DNA from: Candidatus Woesearchaeota archaeon
GTDB taxonomy: Archaea > Nanobdellota > Nanobdellia > Woesearchaeales > WJKV01
DNA: 28,366 bases
Reading direction: 5' to 3'
Assembly: GCA_014728875.1 (NCBI GenBank)
Contig: WJKV01000035.1
Location: 1 to 28,366, forward strand
The position numbers and the translations under genes are program-made. This document shows, piece by piece, positions 8,835 through 14,259 of the stretch (position 1 is its first letter; each line of letters begins with the position of its first letter). Under the pieces are notes generated by a model that worked only from the letters and a program-made list of their open reading frames with translations, was not told the origin of the DNA and did no database searches.

Positions 8835-9107
8835 TTAAGATTCCCCGCCAGATGTGCCTGATACTTTTGTAGCATCTGCAACAACCCTGTAATATTCGCT
8901 GTTTCCAGCAGTAAGGCTCTTTCTTTCTATCTTAATTACATCCCCTACTTTAATGCCTAATCCTTTTAATGCAGGATCATTGTTTAGAATCTTAGGCAGT
9001 TGCACTTTAGAAATATTATATTTTTCAAGCAGTTCTTTTACTGACCTTTCTCCCATCTTTGTATGCTTCGGCACGAGTGAATGTTTGATAGGGGTAGACT
9101 TTGCCAT
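8835..9107 (-). CDS. rpoH: DNA-directed RNA polymerase subunit H (Rpo5)
   Basis: The 90-residue product matches archaeal RpoH, the homologue of the C-terminal domain of eukaryotic Rpb5, which sits near downstream DNA. Diagnostic segments are HSLVPKHTKMGERSVKELLE (residues 9-28), LPKILNNDPALKGLGIKVGDVIKI and a final YYRVVAD. A Ser/Gly-rich tail of about ten residues follows. As in other archaea it is the first gene of the rpo operon. No strong TATA is visible in the 49 bp up to tRNA-Lys, so it may be transcribed together with the tRNAs and released by tRNA processing (inference). Confidence 0.96.
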   Translation of the reverse strand: MAKSTPIKHSLVPKHTKMGERSVKELLEKYNISKVQLPKILNNDPALKGLGIKVGDVIKIERKSLTAGNSEYYRVVADATKVSGTSGGES

Positions 9108-9156
9108 TTTTGAATCAGTTTTGTTGGGTTTTGCCCAAATAATTTTGTTGATGAAA

Positions 9157-9230
9157 TGGGCCGGACGGGATTTGAACCCGCGACCACTCGATTAAAAGTC
9201 GAGTGCTCCACCAGGCTGAGCTACCGGCCC
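9157..9230 (-). tRNA. tRNA-Lys (anticodon UUU)
   Basis: A full cloverleaf can be read: acceptor GGGCCGG/CCGGCCC with discriminator A, D stem GCTC/GAGC, anticodon stem CTCGA/TCGAG with loop CTTTTAA (anticodon TTT, U33 present), variable loop TGGTC, and T arm GCGGG-TTCAAAT-CCCGT. It has no intron, and CCA is not encoded. It lies between tRNA-Asp and rpoH on the same strand, 8 bp after tRNA-Asp, so the two tRNAs are probably one transcript. Confidence 0.97.
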
Positions 9231-9238
9231 AGGAAAAA

Positions 9239-9353
9239 CGCCCTGGCCGGGACTTTCGAGTGGTATATTAAGCATAAAAGCCTAAAATGCCCTTTTCGAA
9301 CCCGGGTCACAAGGTCGACAACCTCGTATGATAGGCCTCTACACTACCAGGGC
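9239..9353 (-). tRNA. tRNA-Asp (anticodon GUC) with a T-loop intron
   Basis: Exons are 9295-9353 (59 nt) and 9239-9252 (14 nt); joined they give a 73-nt tRNA. Acceptor GCCCTGG/CCAGGGC with discriminator G (the Asp identity base), D arm with GTAGTGTAG and CCTATCAT, anticodon stem CGAGG/CCTTG with loop TTGTCGA (anticodon GTC), variable loop TGAC, T stem CCGGG/CCCGG. The T loop is interrupted; removing 42 nt restores TTCGAAT. Without this intron the gene has no normal T arm, so scanners that expect an anticodon-loop intron may miss it. Confidence 0.92.
9253..9294 (-). other. 42-nt tRNA-Asp intron at position 59/60
   Basis: The junctions fit a bulge-helix-bulge substrate of the archaeal splicing endonuclease. 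The outer helix is the T stem; the central 4-bp helix pairs TTCG of the 5' exon with CGAA near the intron 3' end; bulges are AA|A (5' site) and AG|T (3' site). The inner helix is imperfect (AGGG against CCACT with one bulged A). GGGCAT can pair with ATGCTT inside the intron using two G-U pairs. Confidence 0.85.
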
Positions 9354-9397
9354 ATTAATTTCGATTTAAAGCCCAAACAACCTCCAGTATAGAGCAT

Positions 9398-9415
9398 AAG
9401 CTAAATTTTTAGCTT
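9398..9415. repeat. Perfect 8-bp inverted repeat upstream of tRNA-Asp
   Basis: AAGCTAAA-tt-TTTAGCTT is a perfect inverted repeat with a 2-nt centre in the 190-bp stretch between tRNA-Asp and the thioredoxin-fold lipoprotein gene. It could be an operator or an RNA hairpin in the tRNA 5' leader. Nothing else in this stretch looks like a gene. Confidence 0.5.
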
Positions 9416-9463
9416 GTTTACTCTAAGAAAGGTTTTTTTGGCATTGTCCAGAAGATTGATTTG

Positions 9464-9475
9464 CTATTTAAATAG
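9464..9475 (-). promoter_or_regulatory. Palindromic TATA-like element, possible tRNA-Asp/Lys promoter
   Basis: CTATTTAAATAG is a perfect 12-bp palindrome and the best TATA match upstream of tRNA-Asp on the minus strand. It lies about 110 bp before the tRNA, so use of it would give a leader of roughly 90 nt. A weaker TATA-like CTATACTG at about 9387-9394 is better spaced for a short leader. Which of them is used cannot be decided from sequence. Confidence 0.4.
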
Positions 9476-9505
9476 TTTGTGGTATTTTTTGAAGTTTTAT
9501 TTATA

Positions 9506-9543
9506 AATAAAAAGGAAAAATAAGAAGGAAAAATGAAAAAAGC
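9506..9543 (-). terminator. Oligo-T terminator after the lipoprotein gene
   Basis: Directly after the stop codon at 9544 the minus strand reads CTTTTTTCATTTTTCC and then further T runs (TTATTTTTCC, TTTTTATTT). Runs of five or more T on the coding strand are the usual archaeal termination signal. Confidence 0.65.
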
Positions 9544-11238
9544 TTAACCGCAGGCTCCAGCAGGCGCCTCGCTCGTGCTTTCCATGTTTTCTACATTGTC
9601 GCATGCGTCAGGCGCATTGCCGTCAAAAGCACCGCACAAGGCTGCCATGTATCCCTGAGAGCTTCTTGCTCCGCTATATTCCATGCCTTCAATGAATATT
9701 GTTGGACTGCCTGACACGCCGAAGATGTCATTCAGTTCCTTGTCCTTTCTGGCAAGCTCTACACCTTCATTTTTCTCGCATTCTGCAATAGCATCTGCAT
9801 CAAGTCCGAGGCCGACGGCTACATCCTCCCAGCAGCTGTCTGCGTTCTGGTATGTGCATTCCTTGTTCATTTCCATTGCAAATTCGAACCAATCCTCTGT
9901 TCCGAACAGTTTATTTACGCACATCTCTCTGATGTCCTGGTTCAATTCCTGGATGCCGTGCATACTGCATAGATTGCCATTGTCGAGACAGAATTCAGGA
10001 CCTCCTCCCTGATAGTTGCTGTATATAACATATCGCGGATTGAATTCTGCGAACTCTTTTAGTTCTTCGAAAACAGGTGCAATCGCTTCTTCTGCAATAT
10101 TGCCGTAAGGACAATAGCTCATCACATAAAAATCAATCTGCGGTTTGCCGTCGCCGATCGTTATGCCTGCTTTTTCAAAATACTTTTTTTCCACGTCTTC
10201 ATTGACGAATTTTACAGCGCCGGTCGCCTCGTCGAGCAGTTTGTATTTGTCTTCCTTCTTCTCGAACGCAGTCTGCAATTGCTCATTGCTTTTCCAGGCA
10301 TAGGTCTCTGTCACTTTCTCATCAAAGAGGTAGGCAGGAATCCTTATTATTCCATATTTCTCTATCATTTCCTTTCCTTCTTCACTGTCGACTTCAACAA
10401 TATTCTCACTCATTCCTCTGAAAAGCTGTTTACTGACGCCCAATACCTGCGTAGTGTCGCATTCCTGGCCGCAGTCGCTGTCTGTCAGGACAACAAGATT
10501 AAGCTCGACAGGATCGCTGAACTCGCACTTGCCCTCGACGCAGACTCCTATTTTGTCTTCTGTCTGCATAAGACAGTCTACATCAGTAGCGCACTCTGGA
10601 ACATCTGCACAAGCAGAATGTCCTGGAACAAAATTACAGATCTGCCTCTGGAAAGAAAGACTGTCTCTCGGTCCGCTGTAATCCTCACCGTTAAAGAACA
10701 TCGTAGGACTGCCCTGCGCTCCTGCTTCACTCGCTTTTGCAAAACTCTCTCTGAGCAGTTCTTTTCCCTGCTCTCCCTCGTAGCAGGCCCTCACTGCCTC
10801 TACATCAAGGCCTGCGCTTTCTGCACAAGGCTGCCAGTTGTTAGGTATGCCTGTAGGTTCCTTGTTCATGCAGACGATCATTTCCATTGCTTTTTCTTCA
10901 TCAACATTCAATGCGCACAACTGCACCATGTCTCCATTTATCTCAGACTCGCCGTGCAATGACCTGAATCCAGATTCATCCTCTCCGCCGATGAAATTCA
11001 ATTCAAAGTCTACTGCATCGCCCATTGTTTTCAGGACAGGCGCGATCGCATCTTCTACCTGTGTGCCATAAGGACACTGGCTCATCACGTAGAAATCTAT
11101 CTTGACTTTTTCACCATCAAAAACAGCTCCGCCTGTAGTGCCGGTATTGTCTGTGTCTTTTCCGCAGCCGCTCAGCACAGAGACTGTCATAATCAGCATT
11201 GTCAACATTATTAAAAAATACTGTATTTTTTTCTCCAT
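9544..11238 (-). CDS. Lipoprotein with three thioredoxin-like folds (CPYG type)
   Basis: A 564-residue exported protein: signal peptide 5-24 with lipobox L22-S-G-C25, then a Thr/Gly linker. Module 1 (about 45-205) has FYVMSQCPYGTQ with C55 and a cis-Pro loop SPTMFFNGEDYSG (P178). Module 3 (about 365-540) repeats this: FYVMSYCPYGN with C376 and SPTIFIEGMEYSG (P512). Both use CPYG, a single catalytic Cys, not CxxC, and share further cysteines (L-C after SLHG/SMHG; paired Cys before the cis-Pro). Between them, about 244-345 forms a third thioredoxin-like unit with C256-x3-C260 and IIRIPAYLF (P301). The pattern recalls DsbA/GILT-type thiol oxidoreductases acting outside the membrane. Substrate unknown. 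It has its own TATA and an RBS (GAGGGGGT), and is monocistronic. Confidence 0.85.
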   Translation of the reverse strand: MEKKIQYFLIMLTMLIMTVSVLSGCGKDTDNTGTTGGAVFDGEKVKIDFYVMSQCPYGTQVEDAIAPVLKTMGDAVDFELNFIGGEDESGFRSLHGESEINGDMVQLCALNVDEEKAMEMIVCMNKEPTGIPNNWQPCAESAGLDVEAVRACYEGEQGKELLRESFAKASEAGAQGSPTMFFNGEDYSGPRDSLSFQRQICNFVPGHSACADVPECATDVDCLMQTEDKIGVCVEGKCEFSDPVELNLVVLTDSDCGQECDTTQVLGVSKQLFRGMSENIVEVDSEEGKEMIEKYGIIRIPAYLFDEKVTETYAWKSNEQLQTAFEKKEDKYKLLDEATGAVKFVNEDVEKKYFEKAGITIGDGKPQIDFYVMSYCPYGNIAEEAIAPVFEELKEFAEFNPRYVIYSNYQGGGPEFCLDNGNLCSMHGIQELNQDIREMCVNKLFGTEDWFEFAMEMNKECTYQNADSCWEDVAVGLGLDADAIAECEKNEGVELARKDKELNDIFGVSGSPTIFIEGMEYSGARSSQGYMAALCGAFDGNAPDACDNVENMESTSEAPAGACG

Positions 11239-11288
11239 TTTACAAATGACCCCCTCTTTCTGTTATTTGCTTTTTCACAATGTTCTTT

Positions 11289-11299
11289 CTATATAAAAG
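11289..11299 (-). promoter_or_regulatory. TATA box of the thioredoxin-fold lipoprotein gene
   Basis: The minus strand reads CTTTTATATAG, about 50-60 bp before the ATG at 11238. Initiation about 25 bp downstream would leave a leader near 30 nt containing the GAGGGGGT ribosome site 12 nt before the start. Confidence 0.65.
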
Positions 11300-11320
11300 T
11301 TTCTATGGCTTCAACCTGAA

Positions 11321-11330
11321 AAGAAAAAAG
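11321..11330 (-). terminator. Oligo-T terminator of tRNA-Tyr
   Basis: Immediately after the discriminator base of tRNA-Tyr the minus strand continues CTTTTTTCTT, a typical archaeal tRNA terminator. Confidence 0.6.
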
Positions 11331-11456
11331 TCCCCGCGCCCGGACTCGAACCGGGGATCTCTCGGTTCCTGGCTGACTGTTTTTCATCCATTGCCCAAGG
11401 GCATAGTCAAACAGCGCATCTACAGCCAAGCGTTCTAGCCACTAAACTACGCGGGG
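11331..11456 (-). tRNA. tRNA-Tyr (anticodon GUA) with anticodon-loop intron
   Basis: Exons 11420-11456 (37 nt) and 11331-11366 (36 nt) join to a 73-nt tRNA. Acceptor CCCCGCG/CGCGGGG with discriminator A and the C1-G72 pair that marks archaeal tRNA-Tyr; D stem GTTT/GAAC with loop AGTGGCTA; anticodon stem CTTGG/CCGAG; spliced loop CTGTAGA, the classic Tyr loop; variable loop AGATC; T arm CCCGG-TTCGAGT-CCGGG. The intron is at the canonical 37/38 site. Confidence 0.92.
11367..11419 (-). other. 53-nt tRNA-Tyr intron at position 37/38
   Basis: The intron contains CTGTTT/AAACAG and a hairpin TGCCC-TT-GGGCA. The boundary may shift by one base because an A occurs at both ends. The central helix of the bulge-helix-bulge is weak here (CTG against CAG, 3 bp). 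The intron 3' end holds AGCCAGG (11368-11374), which can pair with CTTGGCT of the 5' exon over 7 positions and so competes with the true anticodon stem. Confidence 0.8.
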
Positions 11457-11481
11457 TTATTTTGCTTGATTTTCGAACAGA

Positions 11482-11489
11482 TTTATATA
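11482..11489. promoter_or_regulatory. Single TATA box shared by divergent tRNA-Tyr and tRNA-Pro
   Basis: The 59-bp gap between the two divergent tRNA genes has one TATA-like element, TTTATATA (CTATATAAAT on the other strand). Its centre is about 30 bp from the 5' end of each tRNA, and no second TATA is present. This fits one TBP site serving both directions. Confidence 0.7.
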
Positions 11490-11515
11490 GATTTGGGTTG
11501 TTTTTTCCTGCTGTC

Positions 11516-11637
11516 GGGGCCGTAGGGTAGCTTGGATTATCCTCCCAGCCCGGGGCGCTGGTGACCCCGGTTCAAAATCAGAGCTATGCTTCAATCCTCA
11601 GCAAAGCAGAGCTTTGATGAATGTCCGGGCGGCCCCA
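11516..11637 (+). tRNA. tRNA-Pro (anticodon GGG) with a T-loop intron
   Basis: Exons 11516-11576 and 11624-11637 join to a 75-nt tRNA. Acceptor GGGGCCG/CGGCCCC with discriminator A, a large D loop after TAGGGTAGC, anticodon stem CCAGC/GCTGG with loop CCGGGGC, variable loop TGAC, T stem CCCGG/CCGGG. Removing 47 nt restores a TTCAAAT T loop. The anticodon GGG and the GGGGCCG acceptor agree with archaeal tRNA-Pro. Position 33 reads C where U is nearly universal. Confidence 0.9.
11577..11623 (+). other. 47-nt tRNA-Pro intron at position 59/60
   Basis: The junctions form a complete bulge-helix-bulge: T stem, 4-bp central helix TTCA/TGAA, bulges AA|A and TG|T, and an inner helix TCAGAGCT/AGCTTTGA (8 pairs, one G-U). 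A further TGCTT/AAGCA hairpin lies within the intron. This is a better structure than that of the tRNA-Asp intron. Confidence 0.9.
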
Positions 11638-11736
11638 TTTCCTCTTTTAAAAACCGTAACATTTATATTTGAGAACATATTCAATTACCGTAATCAGGTT
11701 ATAATTTATACTGAGCAAAAAATCGAGGTGAATGAT

Positions 11737-12378
11737 ATGAAAAAGACGATTGCGATATTATTTCTTTTGACCATGGTATTTGCTATATTCAGTGCTGTCA
11801 TGGTTAGTGCTGCATACGAGAGAGACAGGATTGAGTGTGATCCTGAAGAAGTTGGAATCTTTGCGGCACAAAGAAACTGCGATGCAGAAGGCGATCCTGA
11901 AGAGGATCTGATCTTGGCTCACAGAAGATGTCTGTCTCATGCTAGAGTTTGCGACCCTGCCTGGACAGAAGAAGACATTGATGTCTGCAAACAGATCGCA
12001 GAAAAGACATGCATTGAATTAAGTCCTTTACCAAAATTGGCTGAAAGAGAAGAGACAGTTCCTATTGAAGACATTGGAAAAAGAGGTAAAACTGCAGAAG
12101 AAGTAGAAGCTATCAAGGAAGAAGCCAAGAAAGAGATGATGGGCGAAGAAGAAGCACCGCCTGCTCCAGCACCGGCACCAGCACCAGAACCTGCTGTTGA
12201 AGAGATGCCTGAGAAGAAGATGAGCGGCTCAACTATGGCTATAATCATCATCATAGTAATCATAGTCATAATCGTGCTATGGTACTTCTTGAAGCCGAAA
12301 AAGGAAAAGAAGGCAAAAGCTGCTAAGCCTGCAAAGGCTAAGAAGCAGAAAAAAGCCAAGAAGAAAAAGAAAAAATAA
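11737..12378 (+). CDS. Secreted, Cys-rich, membrane-anchored protein, unknown function
   Basis: Not recognised as a known family. The 213-residue product has a signal peptide (1-25), a small exterior domain with six Cys (C34, C48, C65, C72, C84, C92) that could make three disulfides, an acidic/charged stretch (101-140), an Ala-Pro linker (141-154), a transmembrane helix rich in Ile/Val (167-185) and a cytoplasmic tail of about 27 residues almost entirely Lys and Ala. The start at 11737 was chosen over an earlier in-frame ATG because GAGGTGA lies 6 nt upstream and a signal peptide follows; the earlier ATG is inside tRNA-Pro. A TATA (ATTTATATTTG at 11661) gives a leader near 45 nt. It probably stands alone, ahead of a second membrane protein. 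Confidence 0.8.
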   Translation: MKKTIAILFLLTMVFAIFSAVMVSAAYERDRIECDPEEVGIFAAQRNCDAEGDPEEDLILAHRRCLSHARVCDPAWTEEDIDVCKQIAEKTCIELSPLPKLAEREETVPIEDIGKRGKTAEEVEAIKEEAKKEMMGEEEAPPAPAPAPAPEPAVEEMPEKKMSGSTMAIIIIIVIIVIIVLWYFLKPKKEKKAKAAKPAKAKKQKKAKKKKKK

Positions 12379-12380
12379 AC

Positions 12381-12403
12381 TTCTTTTTTCTCTTTTTATT
12401 TTC
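12381..12403 (+). terminator. T-rich terminator
   Basis: Just after the stop codon at 12378 the plus strand carries TTCTTTTTTC, TCTTTTTATT and TTC, a T-rich run typical of archaeal termination. Confidence 0.6.
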
Positions 12404-12405
12404 TA

Positions 12406-12455
12406 TTCTTTATAAAGAACGCATAGCTTATAATTTCAGCGAAGCACACTATGCG
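12406..12455. repeat. Palindrome and inverted repeat between two membrane-protein genes
   Basis: TTCTTTATAAAGAA (12406-12419) is a perfect 14-bp palindrome. It is followed by CGCATAG (12420-12426) and its exact complement CTATGCG (12449-12455), a 7-bp stem with a 22-nt loop. They lie just ahead of the promoter of the next gene and may be regulatory. Confidence 0.45.
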
Positions 12456-12471
12456 CTTGCTTACAATAAAG

Positions 12472-12481
12472 CTTATATAAT
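12472..12481 (+). promoter_or_regulatory. TATA box of the Ig-like membrane protein gene
   Basis: CTTATATAAT is centred about 40 bp before the ATG at 12517. Initiation near 12502 would leave a leader of about 15 nt, just enough for the GGGGTGA ribosome site. Confidence 0.65.
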
Positions 12482-12516
12482 AGATAAAGATATTCTCTGC
12501 TGGGGTGAAGAACTGT

Positions 12517-13947
12517 ATGAAGGTTTTACTATATGTCTGCATATTTTTGCTTTTGGTTTCGATAGCTTCTGCAGTAAGTTTTGATGTAGACATTACTCCG
12601 ATAAAAGACAAGATCTTCAAGAACGAGACCGCCCAATTCGTGCTGAAGATAAAGAACAATGAAAAAAATGAGGCTGTCCGCTTCTCTATAGGCTCCCCGA
12701 ATGTAATAACAGGACAGTGGGTTTTCTTAACAAATCCGTTGAGCGACAGCAAGTTCACCTTGGATCCAGAAGCTGAAAAAGAGATCGAGCTGCTGATAAG
12801 GCCGATAGGAAAAAGCATAGGATACGGAATACATACTGTTGTTGCAGAAGTGCAGGGCGGCGAGACAAGAGTCAGCAACAATCTTAATGTCAACCTGATG
12901 AACCCGGAAGGCTATATTGTCTCTTACCTGCCAAGGGTTGTCGTTACCCCGGATCCGAACTATCCTAAAAGAATAAAGCCTAACAATCCGATTCCTGTGA
13001 CTGTCCACCTTCTGAACAAGAACAGCCTTGACATTCCCGAGCTCGTTGTAAAGGTCAATTCGAATTTCTTCAAGGACGAGAAAAAGATCCGCATAGGACC
13101 ATATGAAAAGGCAGATGTCAGCTTCACTTTTGAGATAGATCCGCATACCATGCCGCAGAAAGATACTATGTACATCAAGCTTCTTGTGGACAATGAAGTG
13201 ATAACCGCACAGGAATACAACATAGAATATATCGAGACAAACCTGGAGTTCACAGAAGATGAAAAAATAGAAAAGGAATTCCTAAAGAAGAAAGTAACTC
13301 ATGTTCTGGCCAACCCTTCAAATGTAAAGAAAAAAGAAATATTCTCTGTCCCGGTTTCATTATTGGGGCGCGCGGTTTCATCTCCTGTTCCCAAGACAAA
13401 GGTTGTAGACGGCCAGTACCAGTGGGAAGTGGAGCTGCATCCCTCTGAAGTTGACGAATTCGCAGTGATCTACAATTACAGGACCTTCCTGACAGTGCTA
13501 GCGATAATCTTGATTCTTGTCTTTGTGTATCAATATTTCAAGCCAGAGATCATCGTCAATAAAAAAGCAGCTGGAGAGTTCAGTTCAGAAGACAGCACAT
13601 TGACAGGTGCGAAAGTCACGCTTTACTTGAAGAACTGCACAAGCCAGCCTCTGAAGAATGTTTCCATCGCAGAGACCATACCTAATATCGCAGCTTATGT
13701 TCCAAGAGACATACTCGGCTCTATCAAGCCTGAATTCATCAGGCCCAAGGAAAGAGGTGGCTCGACAGTCATCTGGAAATTGGATGAAGTCGCCCCTAAA
13801 GAAGAAAGAGTCATAACATACTTTATCAAGGCGAAACTGAAGATTGTAGGCGACCTGAAGCTGCCTGGAACATCAATTAGTTTCATAAAAGGAAACAAGA
13901 AAAAGACAGTATATTCTAACAATATCAAATTATCTGTAACACAATAG
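12517..13947 (+). CDS. Exported Ig-like protein with internal membrane anchor, unknown function
   Basis: The 476-residue product has a signal peptide (1-19), about 300 residues of beta-rich exterior sequence, one transmembrane helix (323-340) and a C-terminal domain of about 130 residues. The exterior part looks like repeated CARDB/Ig-type sandwich domains (FKNETAQFVLKIKNNEKNEA; INPIPVTVHLLN-type strands). The C-terminal part (AKVTLYLKNCTSQPLKNVSI, then ITYFIKAKLKIVG) resembles a DUF11-like fold, which is normally outside the cell, but here follows the only membrane helix. I chose ATG 12517 over GTG 12505: GGGGTGA then serves as ribosome site, and the signal peptide begins cleanly with MKVLLYV. 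Probably an envelope protein. Confidence 0.75.
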   Translation: MKVLLYVCIFLLLVSIASAVSFDVDITPIKDKIFKNETAQFVLKIKNNEKNEAVRFSIGSPNVITGQWVFLTNPLSDSKFTLDPEAEKEIELLIRPIGKSIGYGIHTVVAEVQGGETRVSNNLNVNLMNPEGYIVSYLPRVVVTPDPNYPKRIKPNNPIPVTVHLLNKNSLDIPELVVKVNSNFFKDEKKIRIGPYEKADVSFTFEIDPHTMPQKDTMYIKLLVDNEVITAQEYNIEYIETNLEFTEDEKIEKEFLKKKVTHVLANPSNVKKKEIFSVPVSLLGRAVSSPVPKTKVVDGQYQWEVELHPSEVDEFAVIYNYRTFLTVLAIILILVFVYQYFKPEIIVNKKAAGEFSSEDSTLTGAKVTLYLKNCTSQPLKNVSIAETIPNIAAYVPRDILGSIKPEFIRPKERGGSTVIWKLDEVAPKEERVITYFIKAKLKIVGDLKLPGTSISFIKGNKKKTVYSNNIKLSVTQ

Positions 13948-13977
13948 AAATAGGAAAAAGATAGTGAGGAGGAAAAA

Positions 13978-14259
13978 ATGCAAAAGAGATACCGTATAAT
14001 AATAAGTGGCGATGTCCACGGCGTCTTCTTCCGCGCCTTTGTCCAGGAGAACGCACAACAGCTGGGCCTGAAAGGCTGGGTAAAGAATGTCAGCAATAAG
14101 AGCAAAAAAGTGGAAGCTATAGTCGAAGGGGACGAAGACAAGATAAGGTTACTGGTAGAGCTGTGCAAAAAAGGACCTACTTCTGCAACAGTGGAAAATA
14201 TAAAAGCAAGAGAAGAAAAATACAAAGGAGAGTTCACTGATTTTTCTATTCATTATTGA
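13978..14259 (+). CDS. acyP: Acylphosphatase
   Basis: Cleaves acyl-phosphates such as 1,3-bisphosphoglycerate or carbamoyl phosphate. The 93-residue protein has the complete signature: ISGDVHGVFFRAFVQENAQQ with catalytic Arg19, then LGLKGWVKNVSN with Asn37, and VEAIVEGDEDKIRLLVELCK. Length and fold are standard for the family, with a slightly longer loop after the Asn. A strong GGAGG ribosome site lies 6 nt before the ATG. It follows the Ig-like protein gene by 30 bp and may be cotranscribed. Its stop abuts the stop of the convergent nrdJ with no gap. Confidence 0.95.
   Translation: MQKRYRIIISGDVHGVFFRAFVQENAQQLGLKGWVKNVSNKSKKVEAIVEGDEDKIRLLVELCKKGPTSATVENIKAREEKYKGEFTDFSIHY

Noticed and set aside
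9124..9138. TTGGG-caaaa-CCCAA hairpin between tRNA-Lys and rpoH as a terminator.
   Set aside because: The stem is only 5 bp with no T-run after it on the minus strand; it would also cut rpoH from its only visible upstream promoters.
11331..11456. A tRNA-Tyr anticodon stem closing with CCAGG in place of CCGAG.
   Set aside because: That reading leaves a 12-nt variable region and an anticodon loop with the wrong base count; CCGAG gives a normal 5-nt variable loop and the CTGTAGA loop.
11614..11736. An N-terminal extension of the Cys-rich membrane protein beginning at ATG 11614.
   Set aside because: It starts within tRNA-Pro and its promoter lies downstream; the signal peptide and GAGGTGA ribosome site point to 11737.
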